The notes under the pieces are model-generated. The model did no database searches. It saw only the letters and a list, made by a program, of their open reading frames with translations, and was not told the origin of the DNA. Position numbers and translations under genes: made by a program. Below, piece by piece: positions 12,459 through 19,349 of a stretch of DNA of 38,384 bases; position 1 is the stretch's first letter; each line of letters opens with the position of its first letter. The DNA lies in NCBI GenBank assembly GCA_018666805.1, contig JABIXB010000213.1, positions 1-38,384 of the forward strand, written 5' to 3'. Origin of the DNA: Rhodospirillaceae bacterium. GTDB lineage: Bacteria > Pseudomonadota > Alphaproteobacteria > UBA828.

Positions 12459-12540
12459 GCTGTCCTACAATGGCCCTGCCGGCAGTGGTTTGCCAGAGCT
12501 GGGAGGGCTATGCCATATAACCCTTGTAACCAATAGCCGA

Positions 12541-12546
12541 GCGGAG
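12541..12546 (+). promoter_or_regulatory. ribosome binding site deciding the hpnE start
   Basis: GCGGAG ends 9 bases before the ATG at 12556 and supports that start rather than the upstream one at 12457, whose 33 extra residues would precede the FAD motif and overlap the divergent gene. Confidence 0.6.
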
Positions 12547-12555
12547 CATAGATTC

Positions 12556-13818
12556 ATGGCGATGATCCACATCGTCGGCGCGGGTATGGCCGGGCTCGCC
12601 TGCGCCACCGAGATCGCCCGAGCGGGCCGCGCGGCAACGCTTTATGAGGCGGCGGGCCAAGCCGGCGGGCGCTGCCGCTCGTTTCACGACGAAACCCTCG
12701 ACCGGGTGATCGATAATGGCAATCATTTGATCCTCGGCGCCAATCCGGCGGTGTTTTCCTATCTCGATATTGTCGACGGGCGCGCCGGACTGGCCGGCCA
12801 AAGCCACGCCGAATTTCCCTTCGTTGATGTGAGAAGTGGTGAGCGCTGGACACTACGGCCAAATGGCGGCCGCGTGCCGTGGTGGATATTCTCTAGCGCC
12901 AGGCGCGTACCGGGCACGAAGTGGACGGATTATCTCGCCGGCTTGAAATTCGCATTCGCGGGAAAAGAGGCGAGCGTCGCCGATTGCGTCGGCGCATCGG
13001 GGCCGCTCACCGAGCGCCTGTGGGAACCACTCACAGTGGCGGTGCTCAACGCCTCGACAGAGGAAGGTGCGGCGCGCCTGTTGTGGCCGGTCCTGCGCCT
13101 CACTTTTGGCCAGGGCGAGGCGGCGTGCCGGGCTTTTGTGGCGCGAAATGGCCTCGGCCCGGACCTGGTCGAACCCGGGGTAAAATACATCCTCGCCAAT
13201 GGCGGCGAGATCCGCTTCAGCCAGCGCCTGCGTGCGCTCAACCTTTCTGGTGGGCGAATCGAAGCACTTGAATTCGCCGCCGAGTCGATCACACTTGGTC
13301 CCGATGATCGCGTTGTCCTCGCCTTGCCGCCCTCGGGGATGGGGCAAATTTTACCGGAAATATCGACGCCGTTGCAGACCCGCGCTATCGTGAATGGGCA
13401 TTTTCGCCTCGACCAGCGTGTCAAAATACCCGGTGGTAACCGCCTGCTTGGCATCATCGGCGGTACCGCGCATTGGCTGTTTGCGCGCGAGGACATTGCC
13501 TCGGTCACAGTCAGCGCGGCCGACGAATTGGCCACCAGGGACGCCGATGAGATTGCTCGGCTGCTCTGGCAGGATGTCGCCCGGGCGCTCGGAAAACCGC
13601 AGTCAGAGCCGCCTCCATACAGAATCGTCAAGGAGAAGCGGGCGACGTTTGCGCAAATACCGGCAATGCTGGCAATGCGGCCACCGCCCCGTAGCGCCTA
13701 TGAAAACCTCTTCCTCGCCGGCGACTGGACCGATACTGGACTGCCGGCGACGATCGAGGGCGCCGTGCTTTCCGGCCAGCGCGCTGCTCGCCTTGCGCTC
13801 GCCGCCGGGCGGCCTTAA
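12556..13818 (+). CDS. hpnE: hydroxysqualene dehydroxylase HpnE (FAD-dependent amine oxidase family)
   Basis: HpnE reduces hydroxysqualene to squalene in the HpnCDE route to hopanoids. From 12556 the protein is 420 aa, the usual family length. It begins MAMIHIVGAGMAGLACA, an FAD-binding GxGxxG motif, followed by YEAAGQAGGRCRSF, VIDNGNHLILGANP, the internal WEPLTVAVLN, and the C-terminal FAD motif LFLAGDWTDTGLPATIEGA. No hpnC, hpnD or shc is visible here, and the adjacent squalene-synthase-like gene lacks catalytic residues, so the partner enzymes must be encoded elsewhere if the pathway is complete. Another amine-oxidase-type desaturase cannot be fully excluded. Confidence 0.85.
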   Translation: MAMIHIVGAGMAGLACATEIARAGRAATLYEAAGQAGGRCRSFHDETLDRVIDNGNHLILGANPAVFSYLDIVDGRAGLAGQSHAEFPFVDVRSGERWTLRPNGGRVPWWIFSSARRVPGTKWTDYLAGLKFAFAGKEASVADCVGASGPLTERLWEPLTVAVLNASTEEGAARLLWPVLRLTFGQGEAACRAFVARNGLGPDLVEPGVKYILANGGEIRFSQRLRALNLSGGRIEALEFAAESITLGPDDRVVLALPPSGMGQILPEISTPLQTRAIVNGHFRLDQRVKIPGGNRLLGIIGGTAHWLFAREDIASVTVSAADELATRDADEIARLLWQDVARALGKPQSEPPPYRIVKEKRATFAQIPAMLAMRPPPRSAYENLFLAGDWTDTGLPATIEGAVLSGQRAARLALAAGRP

Positions 13819-13863
13819 CCCCCTGGGCCGTCACCTGCCAGGGTCAAATATCGAGCAAAGCAA

Positions 13864-13891
13864 TTGAAACACCCAAGCAATGCACTATGCT
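13864..13891 (+). promoter_or_regulatory. candidate promoter of the two-gene membrane operon
   Basis: TTGAAA and TATGCT are spaced 16 bases apart. The predicted start is about 30 bases before the 30-codon ORF. The match is good for a sigma-70-type promoter, but it was found by eye. Confidence 0.5.
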
Positions 13892-13929
13892 TTTCACCGA
13901 GTGCGACAACAAAAGGGGGGAAAGGTGCA

Positions 13930-14022
13930 ATGAGTAACCCGCTTGAAAAATTATCCAGCACTGTGGTGATGGGGATTGTCCTCACCGTCATCATGGTTGC
14001 CGTTCTCGCTGCAATCGCGTGA
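13930..14022 (+). CDS. 30-aa single-pass membrane microprotein (below the ORF track cutoff)
   Basis: The ORF reads MSNPLEKLSSTVVMGI then VLTVIMVAVLAAIA, stop TGA at 14020-14022. It has a short polar N-terminus followed by one hydrophobic helix of about 18-20 residues. A purine-rich stretch (GGGGGGAAAGG) precedes the ATG. It sits 19 bases before the PuuD-like membrane gene, downstream of a plausible promoter and upstream of a clear terminator, so it looks like the first gene of a two-gene operon. By analogy with CydX or other tiny oxidase subunits, it could stabilise the larger membrane protein; that is inference. I do not recognise its family. Confidence 0.6.
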   Translation: MSNPLEKLSSTVVMGIVLTVIMVAVLAAIA

Positions 14023-14026
14023 TGAA

Positions 14027-14032
14027 AGGGAG
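14027..14032 (+). promoter_or_regulatory. ribosome binding site deciding the start of the PuuD-like gene
   Basis: AGGGAG ends 9 bases before the ATG at 14042 and selects it over the upstream ORF-track start at 13976, which would overlap the microprotein gene. Confidence 0.65.
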
Positions 14033-14041
14033 AAACGTATA

Positions 14042-14566
14042 ATGGATCTATTCAACGAAGTCTGGGGCCTTTTCATGATGCGCTGGCTGCATGTGGTGAG
14101 CGGCGTCATGTGGATTGGCCTGTTATGGTATTTCAATTTTGTCCAGATCCCCAACATGGGGAAAATTCCGGACGATCAAAAGCCGGCGATCGGCAAGGTG
14201 ATCGCGCCGGCGGCGCTGTGGTGGTTCCGCTGGGCAGCTCTCGCCACTCTGGTGACTGGGCTAATCCTGGCCGGCTGGCAAGGCTACATTCTGGATGCCA
14301 TCACCCTCGGTATCGTCGGTGCGGCGGAGGATGCTTTTGTCCTTAAACATTGCGCCATCGGCATCGGCATGTGGATGGGCATTATCATGGCCTTCAATGT
14401 TTGGGGCGTTATCTGGCCCAATCAAAAGAAGGCACTCGGTATCGTCCAAGTGGATGCCGACGCCAAGAAGAAAGCGGCGCGAACGGCGATGCTGTTCTCA
14501 CGCACTAATACCATGCTCTCGATCCCGATGCTTTACGCCATGGTCTCGGCGCAAAACATCTACTGA
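14042..14566 (+). CDS. urate hydroxylase PuuD-like (DUF989) integral membrane protein, no cytochrome domain
   Basis: The protein is 174 aa from the ATG chosen by its ribosome binding site. It shows about four membrane helices: MRWLHVVSGVMWIGLLWYFN, LWWFRWAALATLVTGLIL, CAIGIGMWMGIIMAFNVWGV and MLSIPMLYAMVSAQ. The motifs RWLHxxxGxxWIGLLW, IWPNQKKALGI and SRTNTMLSIPMLY fit the membrane domain of the PuuD family (urate_ox_N). His residues in RWLH and LKHCAIG could bind heme or a quinone site (inference). Full PuuD proteins carry a C-terminal cytochrome c domain, which is absent here, so urate hydroxylation should not be assumed. It pairs with the 30-aa peptide and is followed by a terminator. Confidence 0.7.
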   Translation: MDLFNEVWGLFMMRWLHVVSGVMWIGLLWYFNFVQIPNMGKIPDDQKPAIGKVIAPAALWWFRWAALATLVTGLILAGWQGYILDAITLGIVGAAEDAFVLKHCAIGIGMWMGIIMAFNVWGVIWPNQKKALGIVQVDADAKKKAARTAMLFSRTNTMLSIPMLYAMVSAQNIY

Positions 14567-14587
14567 TTTAAGAGCAGACCAAAAGCA

Positions 14588-14620
14588 AACCGGGTCCCCT
14601 CGCGGGGCCCGGTTTTTGTT
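14588..14620 (+). terminator. rho-independent terminator after the PuuD-like gene
   Basis: A strong hairpin AACCGGG-T-CCCC / GGGGCCCGGTT with a 4-base loop TCGC and one bulged T is followed by a T-rich tail (TTTGTTTG). The opposite side is A-rich, so it may also act leftward for the gene ending at 14628. Confidence 0.88.
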
Positions 14621-14627
14621 TGTGGTG

Positions 14628-15002
14628 TTAGATGGCAATCAAAGCCACGGCGACGCGGCGCTCTTCCGCCATCAGCACATTGTAGGTACGGCAGGCAGCG
14701 CCGGTTTCCATACCATCGACGGTGATCGCGCCCGCCCTCAGCGTCTCACGCACATCCTTCGGAATTCGCTCCACCCGCGCGCCGCAGCCGATCAGCAATA
14801 GCTCGATCGCCGGCTCGGCATTTAGCACCTGTGCGACGTTCTCCGCAGTAAGCTCGGCTAAGCTGGAGACCGGCCATTGCCAGACCTGCTCCGGCGTAAC
14901 AATAACCGAGCCCTCATAGCGCTCTCCGGCGACGCGAAATCCGCCATCGCCGTAATGGTCAATATATTTTCGATCGGCCGGAATTTCTGGCGTGATATCC
15001 AT
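14628..15002 (-). CDS. Mth938-like domain protein (DUF498, NDUFAF3-like)
   Basis: This 124-aa protein belongs to the Mth938/DUF498 family, whose human member NDUFAF3 is a complex I assembly factor. The characteristic features are the early IDHYGDGGFRVAGERYEGSV, the central LLLIGCGARVERIP, and the C-terminal GAITVDGMETGAACRTYNVL followed by a strand with alternating hydrophobic residues. It lies 14 bases downstream of secF, and conserved linkage of this family to yajC-secD-secF in alphaproteobacteria is known from the NDUFAF3 literature. The biochemical activity is unknown; a role in membrane-complex insertion or assembly is inferred from the eukaryotic homologue and the neighbours. Confidence 0.88.
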   Translation of the reverse strand: MDITPEIPADRKYIDHYGDGGFRVAGERYEGSVIVTPEQVWQWPVSSLAELTAENVAQVLNAEPAIELLLIGCGARVERIPKDVRETLRAGAITVDGMETGAACRTYNVLMAEERRVAVALIAI

Positions 15003-15016
15003 CGGCCCGCGCCCAC

Positions 15017-16144
15017 TTAGCGCTTTCTACGCCGGCGCTTATTGCGTCTGGCGCGTGATGACGTAGCGCGGCGGCTGGCGCGCGAGCCACCGGCATCGGG
15101 CTCGGGTGGGGTGTCATCGTCATCGTCTTCATCGTCCGGCGCCGGTAGATTAGCGAAGCGTTGCAGCGCCGTGTCATCTTCAATGCTGTCCTTAGATTTC
15201 GTCCGCTCCGCCGCGCCGAAACCGGATGGGGCGACATTCGTGCCGGTGCCGGGCTTGACCGTCATCAAGGCTGCGGCGGCGATGAATACGGAGGAATATG
15301 TGCCGATAACAACACCCCAAATCATGGCGATGGTGAAATCGCGAATTACTTCGCCGCCGAAGATCAACAGCGCCGCCAAGGCGAGCAAGGTGGTGAGCGA
15401 AGTCATGACAGTACGCGAGAGCGTATCGTTGACGCTCACATTGAGCAGTTCAACCAGCGGCATCTTCTTATATTTACGCAAATTCTCGCGCACCCGGTCA
15501 TAGACCACGACCGTGTCGTTCATCGAATAGCCGACGATCAGCAGGATTGCCGCAACGATGGCCAAATTAAACTCGAGGCCAAAGAGAGCGAACATACCGA
15601 GGGTTAAGACCACGTCATGTACGAGCGCAATGATGGCACCGATAGCGAACGGCAGTTCGAAGCGGAACCAGATATAGACCAGCATCAGCGCAATCGAGAG
15701 AACCATGGCGATAATGCCGGCCTGGATCAGCTCGGCGCCGACCTTGGGGCCGACAAACTCCGTTCGCCGATAGGTCATGCCGCTGCCAAAATTCTTCTCC
15801 AGGGCATTGCGCACGACGGTAATCGCTGCCTGCTGCGCCTCGGCATCACCCGGCTGGCGTTCGATACGGATCAGCACATCGGTATCGGAGCCGAACTCCT
15901 GCAGGCTAACCTCACCCAACCCCAAATCACCCAGCGTTGCCCGCATACCGGCGATATCGGCGGTCTGCTCGGTTCCGACTTCAATCAGAATACCGCCTTC
16001 GAAATCGATGCCGAAATTCAGACCTTTGACAAATAACAGCACAATGGAAAGAACGATGAGAATGGCGGAAAAAACGAAAAAGCCGCGCCTAAGCCGCAGA
16101 AACGGGATATCCGTCTTGTCGGGGATGATACGAAAGTGCCTCAT
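15017..16144 (-). CDS. secF: protein translocase subunit SecF
   Basis: SecF works with SecD as a proton-driven accessory that pulls preproteins out on the periplasmic side of SecYEG. The 375-aa protein has the SecF signature FGIDFEGGILIEV after the first membrane helix, a periplasmic P4-like domain, and five further helices including MNDTVVVYDRVREN. It is longer than typical SecF: after the last helix there is a tail of about 75 residues, first acidic (DDEDDDDD) and ending in a strongly basic stretch RRNKRRRRKR. secF lies 14 bases after secD. Confidence 0.96.
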   Translation of the reverse strand: MRHFRIIPDKTDIPFLRLRRGFFVFSAILIVLSIVLLFVKGLNFGIDFEGGILIEVGTEQTADIAGMRATLGDLGLGEVSLQEFGSDTDVLIRIERQPGDAEAQQAAITVVRNALEKNFGSGMTYRRTEFVGPKVGAELIQAGIIAMVLSIALMLVYIWFRFELPFAIGAIIALVHDVVLTLGMFALFGLEFNLAIVAAILLIVGYSMNDTVVVYDRVRENLRKYKKMPLVELLNVSVNDTLSRTVMTSLTTLLALAALLIFGGEVIRDFTIAMIWGVVIGTYSSVFIAAAALMTVKPGTGTNVAPSGFGAAERTKSKDSIEDDTALQRFANLPAPDDEDDDDDTPPEPDAGGSRASRRATSSRARRNKRRRRKR

Positions 16145-16158
16145 AATCTACACCCGAC

Positions 16159-17739
16159 CTAAAGCGGCAATGTTTTGGGACGAGTGCGCTTCAGCCACCA
16201 GACCAGGATGTAGCGGCTCACCAGCATCGCGGTGAACATCGAAGTGACGATGCCGATACCAAGCGTCACGGCAAAGCCCTGCACCGGCCCCGAGCCGAAA
16301 ATATAGAGAATGAAAGCGGCGATCAGGGTGGTTAAATTCGAATCGAAAATCGTTGTGAAGGCGCGTTTATAGCCGGCCTCCATGGCCGAGAAGGGCGACC
16401 TGCCGCCTTTCACTTCCTCCCGGATGCGCTCAAATATCAACACGTTGGCATCCACCGCCATGCCGATGGTGAGCACAATCCCGGCAATTCCGGGCAGCGT
16501 CAACGTTGCCTGAAGCACAGAGAGCAGACCGAGAATGATGACCAAATTGAGGATTAGAGCGATATCGGCGACGATGCCGAAAAGGCCGTAATAGAGCAGC
16601 ATGAAGACAATCACAGCGGCGAGGCCGATCAGGCTAGCGATCTTGCCAGCATCAATCGAATCGGCACCGAGATCGGGGCCGACGGTGCGTTCCTCGAGAA
16701 TTTTCATCGGCGCCGGAAGCGCGCCGGCACGCAACAAGAGAGCCAGATCGCGCGCGCTCTGGGTGTTGAAATTACCGCTGATGACGCCGCTGCCGCCGAG
16801 AATTGCCTCACGGATAACCGGGGCGCTGATGACCTTGCCGTCGAGCACGATGGCGAACGGCCGGCCGACATTTTCCTGCGTCACACGGCCGAATTTCTTG
16901 GCCCCGCTGGTATCGAAGCGGAAATTGACCACCGCTTGATTATCCTGGAATGTCGGCTGCGAATCGACCAGCGAATCACCACTCACCATGACGCGCTTGC
17001 GAATCGGGTAGTAGCGCGGGTTGCCGGCATTATCGACTTCATCGTCGGCGGGCAATTTCATCGTGCCGGGTGGCAGGCGGCCACGCGCCAAATCCGCATC
17101 AGTCACAGTTTGGTCGACCAAATGAAACGACATTTTTGCCGTCTTGCCGAGCAACCGTTTGAGCCGTTCCGGATCGTCGAGGCCGGGAAGCTGCACCAGG
17201 ATGCGGTCCTCGCCCTGGCGCTGGATCGTCGGTTCGGCCACGCCGGTCTCGTCGATGCGGCGGCGGATAATCTCAATCGATTGGCCAAGGGCCGAAATTT
17301 TCCGCGCGGTGATAGCGGATTCGGTCAGGGACAGCTCAAAGGCACCATCGTCACTGCTCTGGATCTGCAATTCGCGATCCAAATCAAACAGGACTTCGTG
17401 CGCGGCTTCGAGGTTCTCGAGGTTGGTCAGTTGAAACACGACCGTGAGCCCGCGCCGCTTCAGACTGGTATAGCCGATACGCTCGCCTCTAAGCGCACTG
17501 CGCGCATCATCGACCAACGCGTCGATACGCTCGATCAGCACGTTCTCAATCTGCACTTCGAGCAGCAGATGGGAGCCGCCCTGCAGGTCGAGGCCGAGAT
17601 TGACTTGCTGGCTTGGTAACCAATCGGGATAGGAATCGCCCAACGAATCCTTGTTGAACAGGTTCGGCACCGCGAACAGGATCGACGCCGCGCAAATCAG
17701 CACGACGACGATTACCTGCCAGAGACGGATACGCAGCAT
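16159..17739 (-). CDS. secD: protein translocase subunit SecD
   Basis: SecD is the larger half of the SecDF proton-motive export accessory. The 526-aa protein starts with an inner-membrane helix, followed by the SecD motif LGLDLQGGSHLLLEV, the large periplasmic P1 region (about 60-350), and five C-terminal helices with the conserved GMAVDANVLIFERIREE that includes the membrane Asp of the family. It follows yajC by 40 bases and precedes secF by 14, as in most yajC-secD-secF operons. Confidence 0.97.
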   Translation of the reverse strand: MLRIRLWQVIVVVLICAASILFAVPNLFNKDSLGDSYPDWLPSQQVNLGLDLQGGSHLLLEVQIENVLIERIDALVDDARSALRGERIGYTSLKRRGLTVVFQLTNLENLEAAHEVLFDLDRELQIQSSDDGAFELSLTESAITARKISALGQSIEIIRRRIDETGVAEPTIQRQGEDRILVQLPGLDDPERLKRLLGKTAKMSFHLVDQTVTDADLARGRLPPGTMKLPADDEVDNAGNPRYYPIRKRVMVSGDSLVDSQPTFQDNQAVVNFRFDTSGAKKFGRVTQENVGRPFAIVLDGKVISAPVIREAILGGSGVISGNFNTQSARDLALLLRAGALPAPMKILEERTVGPDLGADSIDAGKIASLIGLAAVIVFMLLYYGLFGIVADIALILNLVIILGLLSVLQATLTLPGIAGIVLTIGMAVDANVLIFERIREEVKGGRSPFSAMEAGYKRAFTTIFDSNLTTLIAAFILYIFGSGPVQGFAVTLGIGIVTSMFTAMLVSRYILVWWLKRTRPKTLPL

Positions 17740-17779
17740 AGGCGAGTGTTACAAATCAGATGGCGGCGAGGCCAAGACC

Positions 17780-18310
17780 CTACTTTTTGGTCTCTTCCTC
17801 AGACGAATCGTCTTGCGACTCTTCATCCTCGAATTCGCCATCATCCTCATACTCCTCTTCCTCGTAGCTCCCCTCCTCCTCATAATCCTCGTCTTCATCT
17901 TCTTCGTCGAAATCGGGATCGGGGCGGCGGATTACTTCGGAAATCATATTGCGCATGACGCGAACGCGGACATTGGGCGCAATCTCAACCAGGAGATTGT
18001 CGTCCCGCCCGACCTTGACCACGTGGCCAACAATGCCGCCATTGGTCACGATATCGTCGCCGCGATGCACATCGCTCAGCATGGCGCGGTGCGCTTTCTG
18101 TTTTTTCTGCTGCGGACGGATCAGGAGAAAATAGAAAACAACGAAAATCAGCACCAGAGGCAGGATCGCTCCGATGCCACCCAGGCCGCCGCTGTCTTCG
18201 CCGCCCGCTCCCGGTTGGGGACATGCGGTCAAGCCAAACAGGACCAATCCCAGCAGGCTTACTTTTCCCGCCACCGCGAGATTTCCCGCCTTGGCAAACA
18301 ATCGAGGCAT
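17780..18310 (-). CDS. yajC: Sec translocon accessory protein YajC with lipobox-like N-terminus and acidic tail
   Basis: YajC associates with SecDF in the inner membrane. The 176-aa protein is longer than the usual 85-115. Its core is clear: membrane helix IGAILPLVLIFVVFYFLLI followed by RPQQKKQKAHRAML and GDDIVTNGGIVGHV. Before it is a signal-peptide-like segment ending in a lipobox-like LTAC (about residue 31). After it is a very acidic, low-complexity tail of about 45 residues. The ATG at 18310 is supported by a purine-rich AGGAGAGGAAGG just upstream. It is the first gene of yajC-secD-secF-Mth938. Confidence 0.93.
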   Translation of the reverse strand: MPRLFAKAGNLAVAGKVSLLGLVLFGLTACPQPGAGGEDSGGLGGIGAILPLVLIFVVFYFLLIRPQQKKQKAHRAMLSDVHRGDDIVTNGGIVGHVVKVGRDDNLLVEIAPNVRVRVMRNMISEVIRRPDPDFDEEDEDEDYEEEGSYEEEEYEDDGEFEDEESQDDSSEEETKK

Positions 18311-18327
18311 ATTCCTTCCTCTCCTCT

Positions 18328-18356
18328 AATTTGGGCCCTTTGGGCCCCCAAAAATT
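18328..18356 (-). promoter_or_regulatory. hairpin in the yajC leader
   Basis: The sequence AATTTGGGCCC-TTT-GGGCCCCCAAAAATT is an imperfect inverted repeat directly before the yajC ribosome binding site. It is not followed by a T-tract toward yajC, so it is not a typical terminator. It could modulate translation or mRNA stability. Confidence 0.4.
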
Positions 18357-18363
18357 GCTCCGC

Positions 18364-18392
18364 AAGATAGGCAATAAAAGCCGTGCGGGCAA
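18364..18392 (-). promoter_or_regulatory. candidate promoter of yajC-secD-secF
   Basis: On the minus strand TTGCCC and TATCTT are separated by 17 bases, upstream of the leader hairpin. The position is right for the head of the operon; the match is moderate. Confidence 0.45.
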
Positions 18393-18413
18393 ATAGTAAT
18401 ACGCGCCCCGGCG

Positions 18414-18442
18414 TTGACCGTGGATGTGCTTATGAATAGGTT
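18414..18442 (+). promoter_or_regulatory. candidate promoter of the DUF815 ATPase gene
   Basis: TTGACC and TAGGTT are separated by 17 bases, about 40 bases before the ATG at 18482. It is divergent from the yajC promoter. The -10 match is moderate. Confidence 0.4.
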
Positions 18443-18481
18443 GCGCGGGCTTTTACAAATAAACCCTGTTCAGGTTCTCGC

Positions 18482-19345
18482 ATGTCCGACCCAAATACTG
18501 AAGCGCTATTACTCCGTATTGCAGAAGCGCTCGAGCGCTTGGCGCCGCCTGAGCGGGTGGACGCGCCACTCGATTCCGCCGATGCCTTCGTTTGGCACGC
18601 CGAGGGTGAGTATTTAGAGCCCGTTCGGCACATTAATCGTGTCGATTTGGGTCTTTTGCAAGGCATTGAGCAGGTGCGCGACCTGCTGCATGAGAACACC
18701 CGGCGTTTCGTCGCTGGCCTATCCGCCAACAATGCTCTCCTTTGGGGTGCGCGCGGCATGGGCAAGAGCTCGCTGATCAAGGCGGTGCACGGCGCTATCA
18801 ACAAAGGGCAGCCGGGCAGCCTGGCGCTGATAGAGATTCACCGCGAGGAAATCCCCTCCCTGCCCCAGCTATTGGTGAAATTGCGTGGGCATGAGCGCCG
18901 CGCCATCCTGTTCTGCGACGATTTATCCTTCGATTCGGACGATACCACCTACAAATCCCTTAAAGCCGTTCTCGAAGGTGGCATCGAGGGACGGCCGGCC
19001 AACACGATCTTCTACGCGACTTCAAACCGGCGCCATTTGATGGCTCGGGACATGATCGAAAACGAGCAATCGACCGCCATCCACCCGAGCGAAGCGGTGG
19101 AGGAAGCGGTGTCGCTGTCGGATCGATTTGGTCTTTGGCTCGGTTTCCACACCTGCGACCAGCAAACCTATTTTGCCATGATCCAAGGCTATGTGGATTA
19201 TCATGGCATCGACGTCTCGCCGGAGGAATTAAAGGCCGCCGCCATCGAATGGACCATGACACGCGGCGCCCGCTCAGGCCGCGTCGCCTGGCAATTCGTG
19301 CAAGATCTTGCTGGTCGTAAAGGCACAGTGCTGAAGAGCGAATAA
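18482..19345 (+). CDS. DUF815 family AAA-type ATPase
   Basis: The 287-aa protein is a DUF815 P-loop ATPase. Walker A is GARGMGKSSLIKAV (about residue 84), Walker B ILFCDDLSF (about 140), and a sensor-like YATSNRRHLM follows, with SDRFGLWLGFHTCDQ and a C-terminal helical lid. The family is widespread in bacteria but its role is not established. The position between yajC and nlpD is common in alphaproteobacteria as I recall. It is transcribed opposite to both neighbours. Confidence 0.88.
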   Translation: MSDPNTEALLLRIAEALERLAPPERVDAPLDSADAFVWHAEGEYLEPVRHINRVDLGLLQGIEQVRDLLHENTRRFVAGLSANNALLWGARGMGKSSLIKAVHGAINKGQPGSLALIEIHREEIPSLPQLLVKLRGHERRAILFCDDLSFDSDDTTYKSLKAVLEGGIEGRPANTIFYATSNRRHLMARDMIENEQSTAIHPSEAVEEAVSLSDRFGLWLGFHTCDQQTYFAMIQGYVDYHGIDVSPEELKAAAIEWTMTRGARSGRVAWQFVQDLAGRKGTVLKSE

Positions 19346-19349
19346 AAGT

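Noticed and set aside
13822-13843. CCCTGG ... CCAGGG hairpin after hpnE as a terminator
   Set aside because: The stem is short, the loop is long and no T-tract follows.
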